Shown: positions 48,810-59,420 of the stretch, one piece after another
How the letters are laid out: the number at the start of each line of letters is the position of its first letter
Numbering within the stretch: the stretch's first letter is position 1
Assembly (NCBI GenBank): GCA_027886185.1
Contig: WOAB01000211.1
Location: forward strand, 4,750,001-4,814,000
Source of the DNA: Rheum nobile
Taxonomy: Eukaryota; Streptophyta; Magnoliopsida; Caryophyllales; Polygonaceae
Reading direction: 5' to 3'
DNA: 64,000 nt
Made by a program: the position numbers and the translations under genes
Notes under the pieces: model-generated
What the model was told of the DNA's origin: nothing
The model's input: the letters and a program-made list of their open reading frames with translations, nothing else
Database searches by the model: none

Positions 48810-51800
48810 CTAGGTATTACAAGGATTGATCCTAATCCCCACTCTCTCTAAACATGTTCTAGCTTCTCTATTGTACTTACTCCATCTAGAACTGGCACAG
48901 TTCCTAATATGATTAACAGTCATCATATAACATTCATTGGTGCTAATGTTCTTCCCTTGGAAGACAATAAGATTCCTACATCTCCAAGTAAAGTACATGA
49001 TGGCAGTGTAGATGCACATCCAGAAAGCAAATTTCATGTTGTTTTTCCTTCTCATCCTGATCATGCAGTTGATCTAATCCTGAATGTTTTTGTGCCTTCT
49101 CCCAATTTTCCCCTAGTTAAACACTCGATTCATCAATTCAAAAGTATACTTGCATTGGAACCAAAGATGATCTATGGTTTCTGGTACCAAGTTGCAGAAT
49201 GGACAAAGATCATCCTGTAAGATGCCCATAGTCTTGAGTTTGCTTTTGACAGAGAGCCCTCCTTATAAAGCCATCCAGCACATGAAGGATATTCTTGGAG
49301 TGATAAGTTTGCCCCAAATGCATATGTTCTAGTCATTGGTATAGGTTTTGTGTCTGTAGTCATCATAGATGGATTTCCAGTCATATCTCCCTCCTCTAGA
49401 CATGATGATAGGTGCTTGCCCAAAATCCAGTCTTTGTGTGATTTCATCCCTGAGGTTGAGTAGAGTAGTCCAAAGAGCACTATCTGTTCCTTTCTTCCTG
49501 ATGCTCCAGAAATCTCTGCTTCTGATCAGATTGACATTGCCCCATGTGTGCCAAATAGATGGGCTATCCTTGATGCGATCATAGATGAGCTCAATGACAG
49601 AAGCTTTATTCCAAGAGAGTATTTCCTTTAGTCCCAGTCCTCCTTCATCTCTTGGTCTGCAAACCTTACTCCAGGCAATGGGCGATTTCCTGCCTTCCCT
49701 TCTGCCACTCCATAGAAAGTTTCTCCTGAGGGCAGTGATTACAGAAACAATTTTCTTGGGGATGATAAAGACCTTGCACCAGTAATTGAGCACTCCATAT
49801 AGCACAGAAGAGATAAGTTGTAGTCTGCCAGCATAAGACATATTCCTTGAAGCCCAGAACTTGATTTTGTTGGAGATTTTGGATAGCAGTGGTTTGAAGT
49901 CTTCTTTGAGAGCTTTCCTGCTATAAAGAGGGACACCAAGCTATGTAACTGGCAATTCTCCTTTAGTCATGTTAAGAAGGGCCATGGCTTCTTCTTCCAT
50001 CTGTACACCAGTTCCAGCAAAATAGATTTTTGATTTGTTGTTGTTGATGCCAAGACTAGAGTAGGAACATAATTCATCAACAGTGTCTTTCACAATCTGC
50101 AGGATGTTGATACTACCATGAGTGAAGAGAAACAAATCATCAGCAAAGCAAACATGAGTGAGTCCAATTCTGGAGCATTGTGGGTGAAACTTGAAGGCTC
50201 TTTGTCTACATTTGATCTTGAGAAGTCTAGTAAAATATTCCATAATAATAACAAAAAGTTAGGGGGTTAAGGGGTCCCCTTGTCTAAGCCCTCTTTTGCT
50301 TTTGATGAAACCAACCAATTCCCCTTCCATATTGATGGTGAAAGAACTGCTCCTGACACATTCCTGGATCCAAGTGATCATTCTCGGATGGAAGCCAAAC
50401 TCATGAAGAATATGAAAGAGGAAGTTCCAGTTGACAGTGTCATAGGCCTTTCTGAGATCAATCTTGATTGCACATCTTGGGCTGGTATGCTTTCTAGCAT
50501 AGCCCTTAACTAGATCCTGGTAAACAGCAATATTATGTCGTATTGACCTGCCTTTGATGAAGGCTCCTTGTGCATTGTCAATGAGCTTAGGGAGCACCGT
50601 TTGTAATCTAGAGACAATGATTTTGCTGATTACTTTGTAGATGACAGTGCAACATGCAATAGGCCTGTAGTCATTTATGGAAGTGGGTTGATCAACCTTG
50701 GAAATGAGAGCAATTGTAGAGCACCCAATTTGTTTCAGTAACTTGCCACTCTCAAAGAAATCAATAACAGCATCAGTGAAGTCATTTCCTACAATGGTCC
50801 ATGCATCCTTGAAGAACTGAGCACCATAACCATCTGGCCCCGGTGCTTTATTGTTTCCAATGTCAAACAAGGCTCTTTTGATCTCATCTCTCTGAACAGG
50901 TTTGGTCATGTTGTTCCTGTCATTATCATCTGCTAAGGGACTAGAACTGATGATGGATCTGTTGTGATTAGGACAGTGAATCTCATTGCCAAACCAAGAC
51001 TGAAAGTGCTGCACAATATGTTTCTCAATGTCCTTTGGTTCAGTGAGAAGAGAGCCATTATCATCTAGGAGACTAGGGATTTTCCTTTTAGTTTGCCTAG
51101 TTTTGATGGACCTGAAGAAGTAGCTGCTACATTGATCTTGATATTTGAGCCAGTGTAGCTTAGCTTGTTGCTGCAAGTTGTTGCTCCTCCTGAAGATGGC
51201 CAATTTGAGAGCAGAGAGGATGCCAGACTCGACATCAAGCAGAAGAGGATCAGTAGGTCTTAGAAGGAGTTTAGTCTGGATGTTCTCCAGCTTGCTGTAA
51301 AGCTCTTGGATATTCAGTTGTTCAGCATCAATAGATCTCATGCGTAGGCTGCGAAGAAAGGGTTTCAAAGCACGAAGTTTACATGTTAATCTGTACATGG
51401 CAACTCCATAAACCTCTACATTCCATCCTTCATTGATGATATTGTGAAAACTTGGCAAGGAAGCCCAAGCATTGCAATATCTGAAGCTTAATTTCTTCTA
51501 TACTTTCTGGCAAGGAATCCTGAGAATAGCTGGGCAATGATCTGAGCATCCTTTGTTAGCAAAAAAGGCAGTGGCATGGGGAAAATCAGTGAACCACTTT
51601 TGGTTCGCAATAATTCTGTCCATCTTGATTTGAATGTGAGTGCCATCCTTGTGATTATTGGTCCACGTGAAGTTAGCTCCAGAAACAGGAAGATCAAGAA
51701 GACGAGTAGCAAAAAGGCAGTGCTTGAGATCTGGATTGAAGGGAGTGGAGGCACTAGCACCAGAGACCTTCTCTTTGCTATCAGCAATAGCATTAAAATC

Positions 51801-52226
51801 TCCAAGGATGACCCATGGAAGACCTGAAAGTTGTATAGCATAGAGTTCCATTGTATTCCAAAGTTCTAGTCTTTCAGAAGCATTGTTAAAGCCATAAATG
51901 AAAGAGACAATTACATGTTTAGGGAGGGTGGGAATGATAAGCTTACAAATGAGAATTTGACTTGTTTCTAATAAAATGGATTCAACAGTAATGCAATCTT
52001 TCCAAAAAAGCCAGATGCGACCATTAATCCATGTACAGTTTGTGACTCGATTCCAGCATACGAGCAACAGCTTAGCAATCTTATCCTTGTTTTGCTCTCT
52101 GACTCTGGTCTCCAAAAGGGCTAGAATATCTATATTGTGTTGCCTGACAAACTTCTCAACACAAATGTGGCTAGAGGGACTATTAAGGCCCCTAATATTC
52201 CAACTTGCAATAGTGACTTTAGTCAT
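48810..52226 (-). pseudogene. LINE-2 ORF2: endonuclease, reverse transcriptase, C-terminal domain
   Basis: ATG 52226 overlaps the ORF1 stop. Endonuclease (52226-51500): ASWNIRGLNSP, LLETRV, GDFNAI, SDHCPAI, all L1 endonuclease motifs. RT (about 51000-49900): NKAPGPDGYGAQFF, YRPIACC, QGAFIKGRSI, IDLRKAYDTVNW, RGLRQGDPL, and catalytic FADD kept in CFADDLFLF (about 50135). The C-terminal segment has MSYAGRLQLI, the WSKVCRPRDEGGLGLK block and a Cys-rich CPFC region. In-frame stops at 51498, 50259, 49941, 49329 and at least one more before 49064 inactivate it. Confidence 0.88.
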
Positions 52227-53714
52227 TAGGATGGATTGAATCAGTATCCATACCAATGTCCAAGCCTACTTCTTCTGTATTTTCCTGAATGTCACTGGGA
52301 GCCAAAAATTTGGTTTTAGCAGCCTTAGAAGTTCTAGTTCTGATTTGCTCTTGAGGCGAATCCTTTGTCTTGCCAAGAGAGTCTTTGACAATTTTAGAGG
52401 GAGTTTGCCATTCAGAAGAGCAGTTGGATTGCACTTTTGGTTTGTGCCTCGTGTTGGAGCATTCCCCTTCCTCCAAGCAATCCATATTATCTTGTTCCTT
52501 GTGAGCTGACAGCAGATGTGCAGGCTCAAATAGCTTCTTGACCCATTTATGTTGGCTAATAGGTTGCTGCTGTTGTATGGATTTGGGGTGCCTAGGTGCA
52601 AAATACAGAGATCTTTTGTTTAGGTTGCATTCCCCATTGAGATGACCAAATACACAGCATTTCGTGCATCTTGGAGGAACCCATTCGTATGTAACAGCTT
52701 GCTTGATGCATTCTCCATCTTCCCCAAGGAAAGTGATCTCATTTCTCAATGGAGAGCTGGCTCTGACTTCAACCAGAATGCGAGCAAAGGATAGCCTTTC
52801 TTGGTTAGCTGTGACCTTGTCAATATAAATGGGTTTGCCTATGTCACTTCCCATTTTCTCAAAGAATTCCTCATCCCAGAATCTCACATCAAGATTTGGT
52901 AAATTGGCCCATACCTGAGTTGTTGCAAAATAAGAGGGGTCAAGTTTTATACCTTCACTCCATCGAGTAAGAGCAAGGGGTTTGATGCCACCAACAAGCC
53001 ATGGACCATTTTCAAGTACCCATAACAGATCCTTTTCTTCCTCGAACTTATAGATGAATACTCGTGAGTCATTGATTATAATTTTTGGCCGAGAGATGCA
53101 TGTCCATCTGGAAGCAACAAAGCCCACCATCGTGTTGTATGAGATTATGGTGCCAGTCACCATTCCCACTAAGCTGAGTCTCCATTGGGATGTTGTCTTT
53201 TGAATATCTTGTTTCGTGAAGTGAATGACTCCATCAACTATACCTTCAACAAAGGCAAGTCTTTTACATTATCAATCTTGCGATTCCCAGCAAGAGCTTC
53301 TGAGTACGTAGCTTTGCTTCTCAGTTTGCCTTCCATGAAACCAGCATTGTTCCCGTTGTGAGGAGGGGCTTCTCTCTATTTCAAGCTTATGATACCTTCA
53401 GGTAGAGCCGGGTCTAAAGATGGAGACTCATTACTCATTGAGTCTTCATCTTCTTCATTGCATTCAAGCGTCTCAGCCACAACTTCCACTTGACTGGAGC
53501 TCGCCAGTACAAGGAGTTTCACTGATTTTTCAATAACATTTGCTTCGACCGCAGTAGAGCTATTCAATCTTCTGTTGACAGTTCTGATGGTTTCTTCCGA
53601 AACAGCAATGGGGGAGGCCAAATGAGGGGGCGGTGAGGCGGGAGGGGAGAGAGGTTTCTTCTTAGGCGGAGGCTTCTTCCTTGCCATGGTAGACGGCCTG
53701 GCCGCTGCCGCCAT
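52219..53714 (-). pseudogene. LINE-2 ORF1: DUF4283 protein with zinc knuckle
   Basis: ATG 53714 opens a basic, Pro-rich N terminus (MAAAARPSTMARKKPPPKKK). A stop at 53376 and frame changes precede 53169. From there to 52219 the frame is open: DUF4283 (EEKDLLWVLENGPWLVGG, LDVRFWDEEF), intact zinc knuckle C-x2-C-x4-H-x4-C in CTKCCVFGHLNGEC (about 52620-52660), and a Ser/Lys-rich tail ending HPND. ORF1 binds element RNA in L1 families. Confidence 0.8.
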
Positions 53715-53935
53715 CGACAGGAGAAGAAGTGAGGGCTAGGTTAGGAAGCATGGCATTGTTCTATTCGCGCGTGAGGCGTGTACTTTCCGGCTTGCTTTTA
53801 CAACATTTGGTTACGTAAAAACCCTTTTTTGATAAACCAAGATCAAGTTCCAAATTTTATTTTTAAACTTGATTAAATATATATAGTTGTGAGGCTTTCA
53901 AACCCAATTTAAATTAAGTAAGGTTATATGTATTA

Positions 53936-54394
53936 GATCTTTGCAACTACAAATTTGTATGTAGTGTATGGATCCGTTTGAATTTTCACAATTAGGTGTG
54001 GTGGCTAGATCCCTTTGAATCTTGACCACAACGATTTTATAGGTAGCATTCAGATCCATTTGAATCCTCACAACTACGGGATTTTGAGTGGCGGTTCGAT
54101 CCATTTGAATCTTCACCACTATGAGTTTATATGTAGCTTTAGGATCCGTTTGAATCCTTGCAACTTTGGGACTTCTTGTAGTGGCGAAACGATATGTTTC
54201 AAACCAACTACGGGTTTTCGATGTAGCAACAAAACTAAGCGGATCGATCCAACTACGGGTCTTGGTTATAGCGGCGAAACTATGCGTTTCGAGCCAACAA
54301 CAGATCTTTGATGTAGCGGCGAAACTATGTGTTTCGAGCCAACTACGAGTCTTCGATGTAGCGGCGAAACTAAGCGTTTCAAGCCTACTACGGG
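53936..54394. repeat. 45-bp minisatellite (unit 8)
   Basis: The spacer module resumes at 53809 (GGTTACG). About ten monomers with more substitutions than other copies (GCGGATCGATCC in one monomer). Confidence 0.8.
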
Positions 54395-54695
54395 TTATTT
54401 ATCATCTTGCTCAATCTAAGACAAATACATGATTTTATTAGCTATGATAAATTTGAACAAAGAAAAGAGATATATATCGAAATTGACGTCGGTCTTGTTC
54501 GCGGTACAATACTTCGGTTGACTCCTCTATTTCTTATGCTCTCACGGCTAGTTATAAGTACTTATCTCTTCTTGTGATTTGTGAGCTACGACCCAAAATA
54601 AACCAAAGACCCTCTCTGATTTTTTTCTATCTTGAGCTCTCGTTTCTTTTGAGCTTTTTTTGGAATTCAAGCCTCCACCTTTCCTGCAAAAATGC

Positions 54696-54811
54696 TATAT
54701 AAAGCTGCTTAAAAAATCTCATCATTTAAAGCCTTTGACTGCTCAATTTTAACAGAAGAAACGAATGGCCAACATGTCGTTCAATGACCAATTTAACGGC
54801 TATAGTATTGA
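54696..54811 (+). promoter_or_regulatory. TATA-like site and interrupted micro-ORF (unit 8)
   Basis: TATATAAAG at 54696-54704. ATGs at 54765 (created by an A to T change) and 54774. The micro-ORF is cut after codon 12 by the LTR that begins at 54812. Confidence 0.4.
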
Positions 54812-55040
54812 TGATGTGACCCAGCCCTCAATGTCAGCTACAGAGGAGGAAGACGCCATGAGACTTCTGCCTACAGGTCCTATCACCCGCGCCAGAGCGA
54901 AGAGTGTCCAAGCAGCGACACAATCCTTGGTGACCATGCTTGTAGCCAGCCACGGCCAAATCACTACAGCGTCCGAGCTTCTGTATCTCGTCAGTTTAGC
55001 CGTGATTGACTCCTCTACAACTACATCCATTCCGAGCTAG
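54765..55040 (+). other. Chance fusion ORF: array micro-ORF joined to pol tail
   Basis: The reading frame opened in the spacer (MANMSFNDQFNGYSID) continues in frame into the pol C-terminal tail encoded by the LTR, giving 91 codons downstream of a TATA-like site. There is no evidence of expression; it is recorded because the insertion is precisely in frame. Confidence 0.5.
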
Positions 55041-55650
55041 ATTTAGGAGACTTTCTATTTCAAGTTCTTACTATTTCTAGACATTACTTCTTTAGTACTT
55101 TCTGTTTACAATATTTCTATTTTTAGTAGATGCTAGTTCTGGAGTGGATTCCATTTGTGTTAAATGGGCCGCCAGATTTAGTAACTAGAGAGTCTGGCCC
55201 ATCAGGTCAACTCTCTAGTATAAGTAGGAATTCTTGTCTTCATTTCTAATTACATCGAAATAGAGCTTTTGTTTACAGTCGAGTAATCTCCTGAAACCCG
55301 GGCCCCGACGTCAACAATTAACGCGTTTCTAGTTGAATTATCCTAGCGCGTTAATTCGGTTACCCATTACAATTCCGTAAACCCTAATTTCCCTACACCT
55401 CAAGGCTGCCCCCATCTCCTCCACCCTAGTGTAGCCGCCGAACACCACCAACCCTAGCTACCGCCGGTGCCATTCCTCTCTCTCTCTCCGCCGCGCCTCC
55501 ACCAGCCGCCGGTCTCCAAGGGGGTTTCGGAAAACCCTACCGCCCGCCGCCTCCTCCTTTTATTTCCGAAGAGTTGCTACGCCCCACTACGCGTTCATCG
55601 GAATCCTTGACAACAACTTTTAGTCTTTCCGTCGGGCAAAGGTTACATCA
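54812..55650 (+). repeat. 5' LTR of element P (839 bp)
   Basis: Starts TGATGTGACC and ends GGTTACATCA, near-perfect terminal inverted repeats, with the primer site 2 bases on. A TATA-like TATAAGTA lies at about 55219. The first 229 bases are open as the C-terminal tail of pol (TGPITRARAKSVQ, stop at 55038-55040), because in this group the pol frame runs into the 3' LTR. Confidence 0.9.
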
Positions 55651-55652
55651 AC

Positions 55653-55665
55653 TGGTATCAGAGCC
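55653..55665 (+). other. Primer-binding site of element P (tRNA-iMet)
   Basis: TGGTATCAGAGCC, complementary to the initiator tRNA-Met 3' end, two bases after the LTR. Confidence 0.95.
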
Positions 55666-56681
55666 TACGAATCGCGTAAGTCGTTCCAACTCTTCTTCCA
55701 ATCACTCCTTCGCTTTCGTAAATCAATTCCTGCATCAAAAAAAAACTAGATCTTGCTCTAGGACTCAAAAAAAAATCATTGCAATCTGAACTTGAAAAAC
55801 GCAACAAAAACCTAGGTTTGGGGCTTGAGAAATTCGGCCATCATCAGAATTTTTTTTTCCCTTGCCTAGCCGCACCAGTTCACACAACTTTTCAGCATTT
55901 TCTTGTGTTTTTGCTTGGTTGTTGATTGTGTTTATTATAGATCCGCTTGCATATAGGCTTAGATAGTTTGCTTGCAACTGTGTTTGCCTTGTTGCTCCAC
56001 CAATCTACATCTTCCTGCACTGTTTCTGTTGTTCGTCAATTTGCTGCAATACATTCTGTTGTTCATCAATTCCATGCAGTAATTTTCTGGTTGCTGCGCA
56101 TTTTGCTGCTTGTAGTTGTCACGGTTGTGTGTTGCTTGTTGCTTGCAATACGCAAGCAGCCCTAGTTCAAAAAAAAAAATTACAGTAGTTGTTCGCAGAT
56201 TAAAAATATATATATTTTTTTTTTTTCGAGACCACACAAGCCAAAATAAGGCAAGTGCGTCTTTTCGCAGTACAAGAAAGGAGATCCCGGTCTTGAATCC
56301 GACACCTTCAATTCAAAAACAAAATCGAGGCCACACAAGCCAAAATAAGGCAAGTGCATCTCTTCACAAGTGCTTAATTTACCGTCTTCTATCTCTTTCA
56401 CTGTATGGGCTGCATATCTTGGTTGACTGTGTTGTGCTTACTTCTGTGCTTATATCCTTGCATATTTACGTTCGATATTTTCTTTGTTGAGCATTGCCTT
56501 GATTTTGTTGATTGTTGTGTGACTTGCTTTAGCCAGCTCGTAACCGCCCACACAGCCAGCCAGATTAGTTTCCTGAGTGATTTCTTGTTGAGTTCGGTTC
56601 TGCTTACATGTTCGTTGTTTCTCTTTTGTTGTTGTTGTTCGCTTTGATCCTGTGGTTTGCCTCATCTTGCTGTCAGGTACC
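55666..56681 (+). other. Leader of element P
   Basis: About 1 kb without a coding region I can support. It contains an A/T run with long poly-T (about 56207-56226) and a direct repeat of about 43 bp (CGAGRCCACACAAGCC, starting 56227 and 56325). The leader likely holds packaging signals, which is inference. Confidence 0.6.
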
Positions 56682-58488
56682 ATGTCAGAAGGTGATATAC
56701 CCCGCGATACAGGCTCAGAGACTGCTGAACAGAAGATGCTACGCGAGTTGCTTGCTGCCAACAAAGTAAGAGATGTGCAGATAACCGAGCTCCTGCATCA
56801 GAATGCAGAGCTCTTAGCTCGACATCAACCATCTTCCATCGATCAAGGTCAGTTACAGGCAGATGAGTTGAGCGCCCTAGTCCTAGAAAAGGCGAAGGGT
56901 AAATCTGTGATACCTCCCTCCACATCGACTCCAGGCCAACTGAGATGCCTCGAGTCGCAGAAAGAAAGCAATGTAGTCCCGCAGCGTCGTCGACAATGGC
57001 AGTCTGCGCAGATAGTGATCCAGGAGGAAGACCCTGGAGTTGTAGAGGCAGATGATGAGAGTTCCCAAGAGGAACATGCTGAAGATCAGGTTCATTCCAG
57101 TGGTCGACGTAGGCGAGGTCGTTCTCCTACTTTCTAGCCTCCTACAGGTCGACCACACCGCAAGCAATCAGGTTCGCATCTTCAGCAACCTCCATGTCAG
57201 CATCGGCAACGGCAGACTACTGCTTTGCATTTTGATGTTGATGCATTTCAGGATCATCAGAGTGAACGCTCGCCTATCTATTCTGATGAGGAGGATCAAT
57301 TTGATGAGTACGACCTTGAGGAGGATGAGGGTCAGTTAGGGTATGCTGATGGGTTTCACCCGCCCCTACAGGACCCCTCTGAGTTACAGAGCACCCTACC
57401 AGCTATGTCCCACCTCCTCGCCTGCCTCAGAATCAGGCAGCGTATTGGAACGCTGTCCAGCCAGGCAACCGACAGTAGGCTCGCCAACATCAGCGCCTCG
57501 CTGCTGCACATTAGCGTCAGCGATAGCCTGCTCGCATCCCGCAACCGTATGATGCGCCTTCTCATGGTCAGTATGGAGCTCCTCCACCGCCTGCAGCTTG
57601 TCACTTCGAGCAATTTGAGGACCATGTAGCTCCATTTCCTAACCGCCGAGCCCAGCCACCTGTCCATCGCCAAGATGTAAAGGTAAAGATCAAACCCTTC
57701 TTTGGCTTATATGACCCTTCTGTCTTCATTGAGTGGTTGCAGAACACAGAGCATGTACTACGACACTTGACTGTCCCGGAGCATGAGAAGGTCGAGCTAG
57801 TTACCTTACATTTTGAGGGCGTTGCTCAGACATGGTGGCATCGTCTTGAGCAGCAACATTACAGGATGGGTTGGCCACCCATTAGTGAGTGGCATCAGCT
57901 TGTGCATATCATGACTAGGAAGTATGTGCCTTCGACCTACAAGGAGCAGATGAGGTCGGAAATTGCACATGCTACTCAGGGTGCTGATTCGCCACAGGAG
58001 TTCTTCGCTCGCCTTGAGGACATTTACTTCAAGGCTGGCGTCAGTGTTGCGCCAGGGACCTTGAGGACAAGGTTCATCACCGGGATTAATCAGCCCATAC
58101 ACGATAAGGTCGACGTGCTGCCGATCAAGGACCTCAACAATGTCGTCCATATTGCCCAGAAGTTACATCTACAGCAGCTGCGTCAGAAGCAGCAACCATG
58201 GCAGTCTGCGACATCATCCAGGTATGGTTCTAGACCCTTCAATTCGGGTTACGGCACTAATTCTATTTCTACATCTAGTGTGCCTAGACAGGACCGTAGC
58301 AGCAAACGTACAGCGTCTGCCACAGCGACGCAACGATCAGCCCTGCCTGCTCCTGCTCGCCGCCCGCAGCCGCCAACTTCAGAGACTGCTCATACTGACC
58401 GAGCTCGGGCTCTGGAGTGTTTCAAGTATGGGGGAAGAGGGCATTACAAGCGGGATTGCTATAATGCCAAGAAGGTCCTCTTCTCCTC
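56682..58488 (+). pseudogene. Gag of element P, broken
   Basis: ATG 56682 (MSEGDIPRDTGSETAEQKML) starts the N terminus, with a coiled-coil-like stretch. A stop at 57135-57137 and a frameshift near 57390 follow. The capsid core is intact from about 57650: KVKIKPFFGLYDPSVFIEWL, WWHRL, EWHQLVHIMTRKYVP, LEDIYFKAGVSVAPGTLR, LPIKDLNNVVHIAQ. The zinc knuckle at 58418-58459 reads CFKYGGRGHYKRDC, the second Cys replaced by Tyr (58427-58429). The sequence ends at KKVLFS, where the LTR of element M begins; the open frame continuing to 58705 is LTR sequence. Confidence 0.85.
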
Positions 58489-59420
58489 TGATGTGTCCTT
58501 GCCTCCGATGACAAGCCAAATTGTCAAAGGTGGCGCCTTTGGATCTAGTCTTGGTTGGGAAGTCACTCGATGTTGTGATTCTGCTGTGGAACACGATGCT
58601 GGGGGTGATCGCGAGCGGAAGAACGCGATGAATGTAGTTGTTGACGTCGGCGACTGGGAAGATGATGGCGACAACAAGGACTCGGTGGTGATGGAAGCGA
58701 TTTGATGGGAGAAGAGTTAGCGGTGGCGTAAGCGATTTGGTGAAGGATATAAGGCTTGAAAAGACAAGTCTTTGGGGTATCATAGCGTCGACTGCGGATG
58801 AAGGAGATGCGAAGATAGACTTTGCTTGAGAAGATCAAGCGATTGCCGTAGCGTCGGCGGCGGACGGAATGGGGATGAGAGGGATATGGGTGACCTCCGA
58901 TCAAGGGAAGGAGGAATTAACACTCGACTTGAAACCTTGAACTTTAACTTGAACTTGAGAAATAACATTAACAAAGTCGGGTATAAATAGGGGAGGTGAG
59001 ACGTCGGATGGCCGAGTCGAACCTCGTGGGCTAGCCCATGCAAGCATGCAAAAGGCACAAACCCTAAAAGATAGAATGACTGAAAGGAAACTATCTAAAA
59101 CGCTATAAAAGGAAACTATCTAAAACACGCTGGAAATACCAAATATAGATAGTGTCTTAAAAGAACGCGTGAAACTCCTAACGCGGTGAAGATGACAACG
59201 AAGTGTCGCTGTCTTCAAAAGAACGCGTTGATCTGATGGTGGCGAGGACGACGAGTCTTGGATTGGTTTCTGGGCTTCCTTGGCCAGCGACAACGCGTGA
59301 AACTAGTGATGCGACGGCGGAGGCGATGGCTTTGGACCTAGACCTTGTGACTAGCCATGTGAGCGTAGGCTCATGGATTCTTCCTCGTCTTGGTCCGTCA
59401 TGAGAGACAGGGTCACATCA
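58489..59420 (-). repeat. 3' LTR of element M (932 bp)
   Basis: On minus it starts TGATGTGACC (59420) and ends GGACACATCA (58489), the same terminal inverted repeats as element P. A TATA-like CTATTTATAC lies at 58981-58990. Tandem pieces GATAGTTTCCTTT occur near 59090-59120. The first 100 or so bases code for the pol tail. Confidence 0.88.

Larger units (their letters stand above)
48731..53808 (-). mobile_element. L1-type LINE, near full length (LINE-2)
   Basis: Element 48745-53794 with target-site duplications CTTTTACAACATTT at 48731-48744 and 53795-53808. The poly(A) tail appears as T8 at 48742-48749. It has a short 5' UTR of about 80 bp before ORF1, ORF1 and ORF2. ORF2 stays in a single frame throughout and is interrupted only by nonsense codons, so the copy is younger than LINE-1. 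Confidence 0.9.
1..54811. repeat. Tandem and rearranged array of a defective Ty3/gypsy family
   Basis: The same ordered blocks recur: minus-strand gag remnant, spacer with 45-bp minisatellite, 71-codon ORF block, inverted-repeat tract. Gag stop codons fall at 3399, 13344, 22509, 27116, 31624, 36132 and 42144. After subtracting the inserted copia and LINE elements, spacing is about 4.4-4.6 kb up to 36 kb. No integrase or reverse transcriptase of this family is present, so the copies are non-autonomous or decayed. Tandem head-to-tail growth by unequal exchange fits better than independent insertions, because the unit junctions are shared. The boundary at 54811 is where a chromovirus-like LTR begins. 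Confidence 0.85.
54812..58488 (+). mobile_element. Chromovirus-like Ty3/gypsy element, left part (element P)
   Basis: Plus-strand element: 5' LTR, primer site, about 1 kb leader and gag, ending where a second element is inserted at 58489. Its 3' half is not in the window; it should lie beyond the inserted element. The five bases before it (ATTGA, 54807-54811) are the presumed target duplication, with the partner outside the window. The gag matches that of element M (59420 and up), but with clear divergence, so they are sister subfamilies. Confidence 0.85.

Noticed and set aside
51976..52239. Plus-strand ORFs across the LINEs (for example 87 codons here)
   Set aside because: Shadows of the ORF2 endonuclease frame; the minus strand carries all endonuclease motifs.
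55653..55665. tRNA-like sequence at LTR edges
   Set aside because: Only the 3' complement of tRNA-iMet is present; there is no cloverleaf. It is a primer-binding site, as at 10904-10916.
57737..58705. 322-codon + ORF taken as one protein
   Set aside because: Only the part to 58488 is gag; the rest is the reverse strand of the inserted LTR of element M.
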